Source: a virus. From it: a stretch of DNA of 64,000 bases. Below, piece by piece: positions 16,574-26,449 of this stretch. The position numbers and the translations under genes were made by a program. The notes under the pieces were generated by a model. It searched no databases and was not told the origin of the DNA. It worked only from the letters and a program-made list of their open reading frames with translations. Every line of letters begins with the position of its first letter. Positions within the stretch are counted from its first letter, which is position 1. The stretch spans positions 124,001 through 188,000 of the IMG/VR virus record IMGVR_UViG_3300021959_006010; one strand, written 5' to 3'.

Positions 16574-19500
16574 ATGGCAACAGAAGCTGTATGGTATGAT
16601 ATTTTCAGAAACTTAACACTCAAAGTAAAATCAGATGGTAGTACAATTGATACTATCGTAGCTGACGAGTACAAGGACACACTTACAATTAACCAAGGAC
16701 TTGGCGTAGCATTTAATCCAAGTGCTGCTGGAGACGAGTTTGACATTGATGTAGATTATCAATTATATGTGCCTGTTGGAACTACAACTGTAAGATTACA
16801 AGATGTAAATTCAAACACAAGAGATGTAAAATTAACACCTGGTTCTGGTGTTTTTATTAGCAGACTTGCAGATGATGAGCTTGCATTTACAAGTTACGGT
16901 GTTGCTGAAAATGATAATCTACACACTGTAACCAAAAGAGGTGCAATTACTACTAATAAACTAATTATAAATGATTTAGAAATTGGTGATATTACAAGTA
17001 CTCCTGGTGTTGACGGATTTTCAGTTCTAGGTGTCGAATTTCAAGGCGACGGTACTTTAGATAACCCGGCTAGACTGTTGCCAGCATATGTAGGTATTAC
17101 TGATCCTACATATACAAAAACATACGAATTTAGCGTAGGTGCAGCAGGTATATTTGGTTACTCTGCTAGCTATCTACCTCCATTAAACTTAACAACAGGT
17201 AGTATTGTTCTTGAAAGAGAAGATCCACTAAATCCAGGAGTTTGGGCTCCTATTGCGCAACAGTCAGGTACAACAGCAGGTGTTACATATCAGCTTTCAA
17301 ATACATATGCAGAAAGTTACACCGGCGGAACTGTTAATTACAGAATTACTGTTAGCTGGACTGGTAACACTAGCCAAGTAAGAGTAGATTTAAATTTAAC
17401 TTACGAAGTTTACGATGTAGCAACTAACGTTTTACTTGAAACTGATACTGCAAACAACAGAGTGTTTTTAAGCGGCAATGTTGGTATAGACGAAGCTAAC
17501 CCTCTTGTTAGTTTAGTAATAAACAGAACAGATGCAATTGCATTACCTAAAGGTATTACAGCCGAACAGCCAACTGGCGCAGACGGATATATTAGATATA
17601 ATACACAAACTAACAAATTTGAAGGATTTTCAAATGGGTTCTGGAACGAATTAGGAAGTGTAAGTGACGTCGACTTAGACACCTACATTACAGCAGAACT
17701 AAATCCCGGAACTGACGATGATACTTTGTATTTTTACAATGCATTTGCAAATAGTTTATCGTTGTCATCAACATTATTAGATGTAAAAAATGATGTTTTA
17801 GTTAGAATTAACAATACAACAGATAGCACTAATTCAACAACAGGTGCTCTTATTGTTGACGGTGGTGCATCTATTAAGAAAAACTTAACGGTTGGATCTA
17901 GTAATACAAATACTGTTACATTTAATAGCAGAGTTGCTAGCTCTTTTGTTCCCGAAGTTACAGCAACACATGCACTTGGCGAAGATGCACTTCGTTGGAG
18001 TGAGCTATTTGTTAGTGATGCAGTAAATGTTAATGATTATACACTTCCACTAGCAGACGGTACTGTAAACCAAATTGTACAAACTGATGCACAAGGACAG
18101 TTATTCTTCGGTGATGCAGACACGTTTGGTGGTAACAGAGTTTATGTAAGTGCTGCAAAAGGTGACGATGCAAACGATGGTATAACTGCTCCAGTCGCAA
18201 CTATTGCACGAGCAGCAAGAATCGCTGCTGATCTAGCATACTCTCCAGAAACAACTGATCCAACAACTGAATCAGAAACTGCTGCACTAAGAGCAGCAGC
18301 ACAGTCTATTGCAGACGATACTATTACATATGTTAATACAACATATCCAACACTAATTTATGACCAAGCAAAGTGTAACAGAGATGTTAAAGAAATTATC
18401 GACAGTGCTATTTACGATTTACGCTTTGGCGGCAACAGCCGTTCAGTAGCAGCAGGTGAGTATTACTATGACGGTACTGGTACATTATATATTACTGGTC
18501 AAGTATCAGAAACTATAGATGCTATTAATTATGCTAAAAGCCTTGCAATAACATACTTAACAGGTACTAGAGCTACTGCAATTGGCGCAAGTTTTGATAC
18601 TGTAACAAGTATTATTACAAGTTTAGGTAACGCACCTGCAAAAACATACGGTGATTTTATTACTAACCAAATTACCATTATGGTTGCATCAGGCGATTAT
18701 GTTGAACAAAACCCGATCTTATTAGGTGATGATATTTCGATTGTAGGTGATAACTTACGTAGAACAGTTATCCGTCCAGCGAACGAAAATTTAGATATGT
18801 TCCGTGTAAGAAACAGTTCTTACATTACAGGCGTAGTTTTCCGTGACGGATTAGTAAACAGAATACCAGATTATACATTCCGCTATGCTATTAGTTTTGA
18901 TAATGTGGTAGACACTGCTACCAGCAGGGCAGGATATGTAAATCTTCCAGTTAGCCGTCCTAGGATTTTTACATCACCATACATTCAAAACTGTTCTGTG
19001 ATTTCGTTCTTAGGCGGTAACGGGGTTGAAATAGACGGTAACTTAATTGATACACCAAACATTCCAAACAGTGATATTGAAGCAGAGAATCCTATTGATT
19101 TAGCAGACGGTGTACCTGAACAAGGTAAGTCAATGGTTGCTAACGCATTTACTATTCTATCGTTTGGTGGTGTTGCGTGGCGTGTAATGAACGAAGCATA
19201 TGCACAGATTGTTAGCTGCTTCGTAATCTTTACTGGCAACGGCTGTATTGCACAAAATGGTGGTTATCTATCTATTACAAACTCGGCGTCAAACTTTGGA
19301 TTGTTTGCTCTTAGAGCAAGTGGTTATAGTCCAAATGCATTTGAGTTTGACCGAGGTATTATCAGCGGCAACGGTATATACGAAGTATATCAAACTCTTA
19401 AATTTGTAGGTTTACAACGTGCTCCATTGGAACACTTTATTGTTAGAGTTAGAAACAATTCTAACATTGATATTACTGATAACTTTAATAACAATAGTAC

Positions 19501-22500
19501 TTTTGGTAATACTGCAAGTGTTGTTCCGACAATTAGCAATGTAAGCGGTAATACTATTACTTTTGCTTCAGCACACGGTTTCCAATCAGGCGAAGAAGTT
19601 GAATATAATTCAAACGGCAATGTAGAAATTGTAGGTCTACTAAACGAAATGACTTACTTTGTAAGTGTTCCAAACACTACTCAAATACAAATTTTTAATG
19701 ATGCCGATTTTACTAAACCAGTAGTAGATTTAGATGCATCGCCTACAAGTGGTACACACGAGTTTAAGTCAGGGTATGAAGAATTTTATGTAACTGAAGT
19801 CGTTAGTTCGCATAATATCTACCAAACACTTACAATACCTGCCGGAACTTACACAATCACACCAGGTGATACTATCCAAGCAACTGATGGCGCTGATACA
19901 ATTAGTGCAACTATTTACAGCTACGACTCAGGTACTAACGAGCTAGTAGTAAGTGTTGAACTTGTACAAAGTGGACAAACAACAGTAAGAAATGAGTTTA
20001 CAACTAACAGTGTTATTGATGCAGGCGAAATAGCAGGCGGTACAGTAAATGTTCTTGGCGTAGCAAACAGAAGAGATTTGTATAGTTCAGAAGTTGCTAT
20101 TATTAGTACAGAAAACAGACCAATGCAAACTATCGGTAGTACTGCGTTTAATCAAATTTACTTACATAGACCTTCGATTGTTAACAGTTCTGCACACACA
20201 TGGGAATATGCAGGTTCAGGTACAGACTATAATGCTCTACCACAGAACGGCGGACAAACAGTTGAGTACTTTGAACAAGTAAGTACACTTCCGGGTCGTG
20301 TTTATACATCAGGTACTAACGAACTTGGCGACTTTAAAGTTGGTGATTTTGTTAGAGCGTTTAACAGAACAGGCAACATTAACTTTAAAAACAAAGTTAG
20401 TATTGGTGAGCTTGACTCACTTGCATTAAGTCTAAGTTCTGGTGTTGTAGTTGACGAAATTTCAACTGATATTGATTTAGGTGACAACGAAATTGGCGGA
20501 CCGCAGCATAGTAGACTTGTTACTCAGCTAGCTGCAAGAAGCTTTATTGACAACAGACTTGGTAACTTTATCGACCAAAACTTGTCAACCAATGCTGTGC
20601 CAAATGCTGTTGTTCAATTAAACGGACAAGGTCAAATTAATGCGGAACTTATTCCTCCGTCAAGTGGTACAAGTGCATTTAGACTAGACGAATATAATGC
20701 ACGTTTAGAACTCCACGAAGATATTCCAAGCAACGATCTAAAATCAGGCGACATTGTAATTGAAGAATATCAAGAGACAGTTATTAACTTAACTGGTAAT
20801 GTTACTGTTGTTGCAGGCGAAACTGTAACACAAGCAAATAGCGCCGCAACTGGTACTGTTAAAACAAGTGTAACAAATGGTTCTACTATTAGAGTAATTG
20901 CTCCATTTAGTGGTACATTTAATCTAACAGACGAACTTACAGGGTCAACTAGTGGAGCATTAGGTGCTAATAGTGTCCCAACTGTTGTAAGCGGACCTAA
21001 CGATGTAACAGACAACTATTTCTTAGCAACTGCAAATGCAAGTCAGTTCTTAGTATTAGATCCAGCTGACACATATGACTTTACTGATATAATTGCAAAC
21101 TCAACACCTGTTACAGGAGCACTAACAGGCGCAACAGGTACTGCTACAGAACACAGAACAGGTGTTGTTACAAGTGTTGATGTAAATAACTTACTTGCAG
21201 GTTCAGGATATTTAACCCCTGGTGCATACAATGACGTAGCTCTTACAAGTGTTACAGGCACAGGTACAGGCGCTCTAGCAGATATTGTTGTAAATGGCGC
21301 AGGTCAGGTTGACAGTATTGATATTACATTTGGCGGTAGTGGTTATGCTGTAGGAGACGAACTAAGTGCAGCCGATAACGACATAGGTGGCCAAGGCGGT
21401 GGCGGCACTGACTTTAGTGTAGATGTATTAAGCATTGAAAATAGATTGTATATTGATCTAGAACCTACTATTGGTATACAGTTTAATGCATCTGATATTA
21501 ATGTAGAATTTACAGTTGACGATAATGCTACTGATTTTACTATTAACCAAACTGCAGAAACAAACTTCGGATTTGATGCTGCTGATGTTGGAGTTGGAGG
21601 CGATGTAACTTACTCAAACAGTAGAATTACACTAACAGCACACGGCATGGCAGACGGTGATCCTGTACGTTATGATTCCGGCGCCAATCCAACAATAGGA
21701 AGTTTAACAAACGGCGATACATATTTTGTTAAAGTTATTGACGCAGACACTATCGAACTTTATACTAATTACGGCTTAAACAGCAAAGTTACATTTATTA
21801 GTTCAAGCACAGGGTCGCATCAATTAAAAATTGATTTTGTTAACTTAACTGACGAATTTTTCTATGCTCCTGCACACGGACTAACAGCAGGACAAGCAAT
21901 TCAATTTAATGCTACAACACCTGTAGTAGGTATTACAGACGGCGATTATCTGTTTGCAGGTAGTATTACTACAAATGCATTTACATTACACAGTGCAAGA
22001 GGTAGCGCATTAGATAGTGTAAACGGTATTACTGTAAATCCAGTAAATTTAACTGCTGACGGTAGTGGTAATGCAACAATTACTATTCAAAATGTTGAGA
22101 TAGTAGGCGAAGTTAACACTAGCGGAAAAGAAGAAAGCAGCTGGAGTAATCTAAGTGCGACAACAATCGATGCTGAAGATATTGTAAGTGGTATTGTTAG
22201 CACATCAAGATTGGCAACAGGTAGTGCAAATAACTTAACAGTCCTACGAGGAGACTCGACTTGGAGTTTTGCTGTACAAGGTATGGTTCCAGAGTTTCCT
22301 GTTACACTAACAGGTCAATCTTATAATGATGGTGTTAAAGATGTTTACTACAACGAAGTAGAAGTAAGTGTAGAACTAGCAAACTATGATAATCCTGTTG
22401 CACCAAGTGCAGGAACAGAAACTGTAGGTGTTGCAGCATTTGATTTTAACCACTTTAACATTGACGCAAATGGACTAGTAACAACTAAAACACCTGCTAA

Positions 22501-24970
22501 CGGCGGCGTGATTGATGCTGACAAACTAGACGGTCAACAAGGAAGTTACTATCTAAATCCAGTCAATTTGTCAAGAGCTGTTCCTATAGAAAACGGTGGT
22601 ACAAATTTAAGCAGTTATACACAAGGCGATCTACTATATGCAGCAACTAACATAGGTACTGGATCATTTACCGAAACCCTAAGTACACTAGCAATAGGTG
22701 CTGCAAATAGTGTACTACAAAGCAACGGAACAGTACCTACTTGGACTGATACACTAACACTTGCAGACTTAACTGTAGGCAACATTCAAGTTGCTGTAAC
22801 AGGTGACAACGAAATTGATACAACTAGTGGTAACTTAACACTTGATTCAGCTGGCGGTACTGTTGAGATTGATGATAACCTTACTGTTGCTGGAAACTTA
22901 ACAGTTAATGGTACAACAACGACTGTTAATAGTACAACTGTAACAATAGATGATCCGATCTTTACACTAGGCGGTGACACAGTACCTACTACTGATGATA
23001 ATAAAGACCGCGGTATTGAGTTTAGATGGTATGATACTCCTACAACAACTGCAAAGGTTGGTTTCTTTGGATTTGATGATAGCACTGGCAAATTTACATT
23101 TATTCCAGATGCAACAAACACAAATGAAGTGTTTAGTGGTACAGCAGGCGATGTAGCATTCAACGACGGTGCATTTACTAGTATTACATCAGGCAGCATA
23201 ACTGTTACCGGTGATACATCACTAGAAGGAAATGTTACACTAGGCAATGCAGCAGCAGATAGAATTACATTTACTGGTCAAATTGCTACAGATCTTGTGT
23301 TCCAAGGTGCAACCGATGACACATTTACAACAACATTAGCAATTACAGATCCAACTACACCAAGTAACACAATTACATTCCCAGATGCAAGTGGTACCGT
23401 TGCAGTAAGTGTAACTGATACCACAACAACTACACAAGGTGATTTAAATTTAGACTTTACCTTAAGTGCTGCCGGTAATGTAAGTGCAACAGGCGATGCA
23501 CACGGACTAGCAACAGGTGATAGTCCAACATTCGCTGGTTTAACAATCAATGGCTCAAGTGTAGTATTTGAAGGTGCAACTGCTAACGACTTCGAAACAA
23601 CTCTAACAGTTACAGATCCAACTGCTGACAGAACTATCACGTTCCCAAATGCAGATGGTACAGTAGTTGTAAGTGCTGGTACTAGTGCTACACAAAGCGG
23701 ATTAGATTTATCCATAAGTGCAGCAGGTCAAATCAGTGGTAGTGCCGAAGGACTTGCTGCAACAGATAGTCCAACATTTGCAGGATTGACTATTAACGGT
23801 AATACTATTGTACTCGAAGGTGCAACAGAAGATGCATTTGAGACTACACTTAACGTAGTTGATCCAACAGCAACGAGAACTATTAACATACCAAACAATA
23901 GCGGTACAATGGCTGTTGCTGTAGACAACACTACAACAACTACACAAGGTGATCTAAACGTTACTATGGGTCTAAGTGCTACCGGTGTAGTAACAGCAAG
24001 CGGTGACGCACATGGACTAGCAACAGGTGATAGTCCAACATTTGCCGGATTAACAATTAATGGTTCGAACATAGTATTCGAAGGTGCTACTGCAAATGCA
24101 TTCGAAACATCGTTTGTAATTACAGATCCTACAGCAGACAGAACTATTACTTTCCCAGATAGTAGTGGTACTGTTGCATTTATTAGCGGTAGTGACATTT
24201 TAACTATTAATGCAAACTCAGGTACTAGTACACTACAATCAGGTGACACACTAACTATCACAGGCGGAACATATTTAACTGCTGGTGTATCCGGCGACAC
24301 AGTAACTATAAATCATGATAACACTACTAGAACAGATACAACAAGTACCGATGCTCCGTCACATGGTGGTACCTTTGAAGCAGTTACAAGTGTTACAACA
24401 AATGCAACAGGTCATGTAACAGCTATTGATGTTTCTACTATTACAATACCAGCAGAAGCAGACACATTGAGTAGTGTTCTTGGTAGAGGAAATACTGCTA
24501 ATACAAACATACTTCCTGACTCAACAGCTAACAATCGAAACATCGGTAGTGCAACTGCTATTTGGAATACTGTATACGCTACAACATTTGATGGTACTGC
24601 AACACAAGCACAATACGCTGACTTAGCAGAAAAATATCTAGCAGATGACATCTATGGTCCAGGTACTGTAATAGCAGTTGGCGGCGATGCAGAAGTAACA
24701 GCAGCGCACGACGAAATTGCACACAGCGTACTAGGTGTTGTAAGTACTGCTCCTGCGTTCTTAATGAACAAGGATTTAGTAGATGGCACTGCAATTGCAC
24801 TTAAAGGTCGTGTACCAGTTAAGTGCATAGGTACTGTACGCAAAGGTGACAGACTAGCACCAAGCCACTTTGCAGGTTATGCTACTGTCGACAACAGTCG
24901 TACAGCGTGGAGTTTTGCTATTGCACTTGAAGATGGAGAAGATGGTTTAGTAGAAGCAATTATTCTTTAA
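16574..24970 (+). CDS. Giant tail fibre/adhesin, 2798 aa
   Basis: The largest gene here and the only long one on the plus strand. The N-terminus (MATEAVWYDIFRNLTLKVKS) differs from the minus-strand fibres. Near residue 518 VYVSAAKGDDANDG starts a probable beta-helix, with a DYVEQNPILLGDDISIVGDN strand set near 706. Near 1240 RVYTSGTNELGDFKVGDF and the following SSGVVVDEISTD block parallel the 2637-residue fibre. Residues about 2230-2560 hold roughly four copies of an 85-residue unit with GDSPTFAGLTINGS and DRTITFP. The last 125 residues (from ATQAQYADLAEKYL) are homologous to the other giant's C-terminus. Likely a receptor-binding fibre. Confidence 0.88.
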   Translation: MATEAVWYDIFRNLTLKVKSDGSTIDTIVADEYKDTLTINQGLGVAFNPSAAGDEFDIDVDYQLYVPVGTTTVRLQDVNSNTRDVKLTPGSGVFISRLADDELAFTSYGVAENDNLHTVTKRGAITTNKLIINDLEIGDITSTPGVDGFSVLGVEFQGDGTLDNPARLLPAYVGITDPTYTKTYEFSVGAAGIFGYSASYLPPLNLTTGSIVLEREDPLNPGVWAPIAQQSGTTAGVTYQLSNTYAESYTGGTVNYRITVSWTGNTSQVRVDLNLTYEVYDVATNVLLETDTANNRVFLSGNVGIDEANPLVSLVINRTDAIALPKGITAEQPTGADGYIRYNTQTNKFEGFSNGFWNELGSVSDVDLDTYITAELNPGTDDDTLYFYNAFANSLSLSSTLLDVKNDVLVRINNTTDSTNSTTGALIVDGGASIKKNLTVGSSNTNTVTFNSRVASSFVPEVTATHALGEDALRWSELFVSDAVNVNDYTLPLADGTVNQIVQTDAQGQLFFGDADTFGGNRVYVSAAKGDDANDGITAPVATIARAARIAADLAYSPETTDPTTESETAALRAAAQSIADDTITYVNTTYPTLIYDQAKCNRDVKEIIDSAIYDLRFGGNSRSVAAGEYYYDGTGTLYITGQVSETIDAINYAKSLAITYLTGTRATAIGASFDTVTSIITSLGNAPAKTYGDFITNQITIMVASGDYVEQNPILLGDDISIVGDNLRRTVIRPANENLDMFRVRNSSYITGVVFRDGLVNRIPDYTFRYAISFDNVVDTATSRAGYVNLPVSRPRIFTSPYIQNCSVISFLGGNGVEIDGNLIDTPNIPNSDIEAENPIDLADGVPEQGKSMVANAFTILSFGGVAWRVMNEAYAQIVSCFVIFTGNGCIAQNGGYLSITNSASNFGLFALRASGYSPNAFEFDRGIISGNGIYEVYQTLKFVGLQRAPLEHFIVRVRNNSNIDITDNFNNNSTFGNTASVVPTISNVSGNTITFASAHGFQSGEEVEYNSNGNVEIVGLLNEMTYFVSVPNTTQIQIFNDADFTKPVVDLDASPTSGTHEFKSGYEEFYVTEVVSSHNIYQTLTIPAGTYTITPGDTIQATDGADTISATIYSYDSGTNELVVSVELVQSGQTTVRNEFTTNSVIDAGEIAGGTVNVLGVANRRDLYSSEVAIISTENRPMQTIGSTAFNQIYLHRPSIVNSSAHTWEYAGSGTDYNALPQNGGQTVEYFEQVSTLPGRVYTSGTNELGDFKVGDFVRAFNRTGNINFKNKVSIGELDSLALSLSSGVVVDEISTDIDLGDNEIGGPQHSRLVTQLAARSFIDNRLGNFIDQNLSTNAVPNAVVQLNGQGQINAELIPPSSGTSAFRLDEYNARLELHEDIPSNDLKSGDIVIEEYQETVINLTGNVTVVAGETVTQANSAATGTVKTSVTNGSTIRVIAPFSGTFNLTDELTGSTSGALGANSVPTVVSGPNDVTDNYFLATANASQFLVLDPADTYDFTDIIANSTPVTGALTGATGTATEHRTGVVTSVDVNNLLAGSGYLTPGAYNDVALTSVTGTGTGALADIVVNGAGQVDSIDITFGGSGYAVGDELSAADNDIGGQGGGGTDFSVDVLSIENRLYIDLEPTIGIQFNASDINVEFTVDDNATDFTINQTAETNFGFDAADVGVGGDVTYSNSRITLTAHGMADGDPVRYDSGANPTIGSLTNGDTYFVKVIDADTIELYTNYGLNSKVTFISSSTGSHQLKIDFVNLTDEFFYAPAHGLTAGQAIQFNATTPVVGITDGDYLFAGSITTNAFTLHSARGSALDSVNGITVNPVNLTADGSGNATITIQNVEIVGEVNTSGKEESSWSNLSATTIDAEDIVSGIVSTSRLATGSANNLTVLRGDSTWSFAVQGMVPEFPVTLTGQSYNDGVKDVYYNEVEVSVELANYDNPVAPSAGTETVGVAAFDFNHFNIDANGLVTTKTPANGGVIDADKLDGQQGSYYLNPVNLSRAVPIENGGTNLSSYTQGDLLYAATNIGTGSFTETLSTLAIGAANSVLQSNGTVPTWTDTLTLADLTVGNIQVAVTGDNEIDTTSGNLTLDSAGGTVEIDDNLTVAGNLTVNGTTTTVNSTTVTIDDPIFTLGGDTVPTTDDNKDRGIEFRWYDTPTTTAKVGFFGFDDSTGKFTFIPDATNTNEVFSGTAGDVAFNDGAFTSITSGSITVTGDTSLEGNVTLGNAAADRITFTGQIATDLVFQGATDDTFTTTLAITDPTTPSNTITFPDASGTVAVSVTDTTTTTQGDLNLDFTLSAAGNVSATGDAHGLATGDSPTFAGLTINGSSVVFEGATANDFETTLTVTDPTADRTITFPNADGTVVVSAGTSATQSGLDLSISAAGQISGSAEGLAATDSPTFAGLTINGNTIVLEGATEDAFETTLNVVDPTATRTINIPNNSGTMAVAVDNTTTTTQGDLNVTMGLSATGVVTASGDAHGLATGDSPTFAGLTINGSNIVFEGATANAFETSFVITDPTADRTITFPDSSGTVAFISGSDILTINANSGTSTLQSGDTLTITGGTYLTAGVSGDTVTINHDNTTRTDTTSTDAPSHGGTFEAVTSVTTNATGHVTAIDVSTITIPAEADTLSSVLGRGNTANTNILPDSTANNRNIGSATAIWNTVYATTFDGTATQAQYADLAEKYLADDIYGPGTVIAVGGDAEVTAAHDEIAHSVLGVVSTAPAFLMNKDLVDGTAIALKGRVPVKCIGTVRKGDRLAPSHFAGYATVDNSRTAWSFAIALEDGEDGLVEAIIL

Positions 24971-25268
24971 GATCTTGTTTAACAGATTTTAAAATTTCTC
25001 TTAGGTCGTCTATTAAAACTATGGAGTGCGAATAAAGATTTATGAGAGACTGTACTTTTCTCATAATCCAATACCACCAAAATGCAGCTATTCCTGAAAA
25101 TAAACCTGTAACTAATATTGATAATTTGTGGTGAGTTTCAGACGTACCAAACCAATATGCTGCCAGCAGAGTTATTACACCAATTATAGGTATTACACGG
25201 GCTGCACAATGCCAGGCATCGAATTCTTGTTCTATTTTTTTTAATTTTCGCTGTTTTTCGAGATCCAT
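24960..25268 (-). CDS. Small membrane protein, 102 aa
   Basis: A charged N-terminal helix (MDLEKQRKLKKIEQEFD), then two transmembrane helices (VIPIIGVITLLAAYWFG at about 25-41 and LVTGLFSGIAAFWWYWIM at about 52-69) and a C-terminal amphipathic helix ending KSVKQDLKE. Its 3' end overlaps the end of the convergent giant fibre gene by 11 bases. Function unknown; a lysis-associated role is possible by topology only. Confidence 0.65.
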   Translation of the reverse strand: MDLEKQRKLKKIEQEFDAWHCAARVIPIIGVITLLAAYWFGTSETHHKLSILVTGLFSGIAAFWWYWIMRKVQSLINLYSHSIVLIDDLREILKSVKQDLKE

Positions 25269-25307
25269 AGTAATATTTAATATCTATACATTAGTTATTA
25301 TATACTA

Positions 25308-26432
25308 TTACTTTGATATTAGTCCAAAAGATTTCCATTCGCCCGGGCTTCCAGAACGAGTGCATACCCAACCCATATAGCCGCCTGCTGTAGGATTAGA
25401 ATTCCATACTGTATCACCTTGACGATATGTTCCTGCTGTTGGAGCTCTTTCAGCTACTTCAAATTTCTTTTCTTGAAATCTTACTGGACCAGCTACTGTT
25501 AAGTCTGCATCATCTGCAAAGTTCCTAACCCCAATTCCAACACGTCTTTCGAAACTTGTTTTGCCTGAAACTACTACGTTTCCGCTCGAACTAATAGATA
25601 TTCTAGGAGTATCATCAGTTATAATATCAAGACCTGATGCTGTCCAAGTACCTGCTTTAACACTAGAAGCGTCGGGATCTATTACAAATTCTGAATTTAA
25701 TCCTTTTACACTAACAATGGCATTAGGAGTATCAGTACCTATACCCAAACGCATTGTTCCGCTGTCCCAGAATATAAATTCGTCTACTGTAAGGTTACCT
25801 GAAGTGTGTAAATCTTGTAGTGTACCTACTTTTACTAAACGACTTTCTCTAACACTTTCGCCTATTTTAGTTTTTGATAATACAGGCCTGCCGTCAATAA
25901 AGTACGCACCTTCTCCGTGTAAATCTAAACTTTCAGTACTCCATAATCTATCTGGATTTGCTTTTAAAACAAATTGTCTAGTATGACCCGATCCTATCCA
26001 AAGAAGTCCTTTTCCGTGTATTCCATTATTAGCAGCTAAAAATTCTAAACTACTTGAACGCTCAAAACGTGTGTCTTGAGTTATATGTTCAACATGTAAT
26101 TGTTCTGCCGAAATTTTACCTTTTACTGTTAGATTACCATCAACTGATGTATCTCCAACTAGTGTTTCTACATCAATTTTGTCTGTTAGTAGACCCTCGT
26201 CGTTGACCAAAACAACTAATCTGCTGCTTTTATCTTTTATTCCAACACTTTCAAAATTAGTAATTCTGCCGCCGTTAATTTTGTCGCCGGAAATACTACG
26301 ATTTGCAACTGCTTTAGGATCAAAAGGTTGAGAAGCATTTGCTGCTTCTAATAACTCGTTTAAAAGAGGTCCTACGTGTGCAAAACCCTCTTTTATAATA
26401 TCTACTTTAGCTGGATCTATTTTACTGTTCAT
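25308..26432 (-). CDS. Fibre-like structural protein, 374 aa
   Basis: The N-terminal 60 residues include FDPKAVANRSISGDKINGGR, a motif frequent in phage fibre or baseplate proteins. The middle has fibre-type strands (VDGNLTVKGKISAEQL, SGNLTVDEFIFWDSGTMRLG, TPRISISSSGNVVVSG). The last 45 residues (TYRQGDTVWNSNP through GEWKSFGLI) resemble the aromatic chitin-binding-like tips of tailspikes. A GATAAATA late box lies six bases upstream of the start. Probably a secondary fibre or fibre-tip adhesin. Confidence 0.75.
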   Translation of the reverse strand: MNSKIDPAKVDIIKEGFAHVGPLLNELLEAANASQPFDPKAVANRSISGDKINGGRITNFESVGIKDKSSRLVVLVNDEGLLTDKIDVETLVGDTSVDGNLTVKGKISAEQLHVEHITQDTRFERSSSLEFLAANNGIHGKGLLWIGSGHTRQFVLKANPDRLWSTESLDLHGEGAYFIDGRPVLSKTKIGESVRESRLVKVGTLQDLHTSGNLTVDEFIFWDSGTMRLGIGTDTPNAIVSVKGLNSEFVIDPDASSVKAGTWTASGLDIITDDTPRISISSSGNVVVSGKTSFERRVGIGVRNFADDADLTVAGPVRFQEKKFEVAERAPTAGTYRQGDTVWNSNPTAGGYMGWVCTRSGSPGEWKSFGLISK

Positions 26433-26437
26433 AACAA

Positions 26438-26445
26438 TATTTATC
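26438..26445 (-). promoter_or_regulatory. Late-promoter box GATAAATA
   Basis: NATAAATA octamer just upstream of the 374-residue fibre-like gene and downstream of the topoisomerase genes, marking the switch from replication to structural genes. Confidence 0.4.
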
Positions 26446-26449
26446 TGTA

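Noticed and set aside
22786-24300. Several long minus-strand frames within the plus-strand giant fibre
   Set aside because: Low-stop composition of Thr/Ala/Gly-rich genes produces antisense frames; none has a ribosome site or motif.
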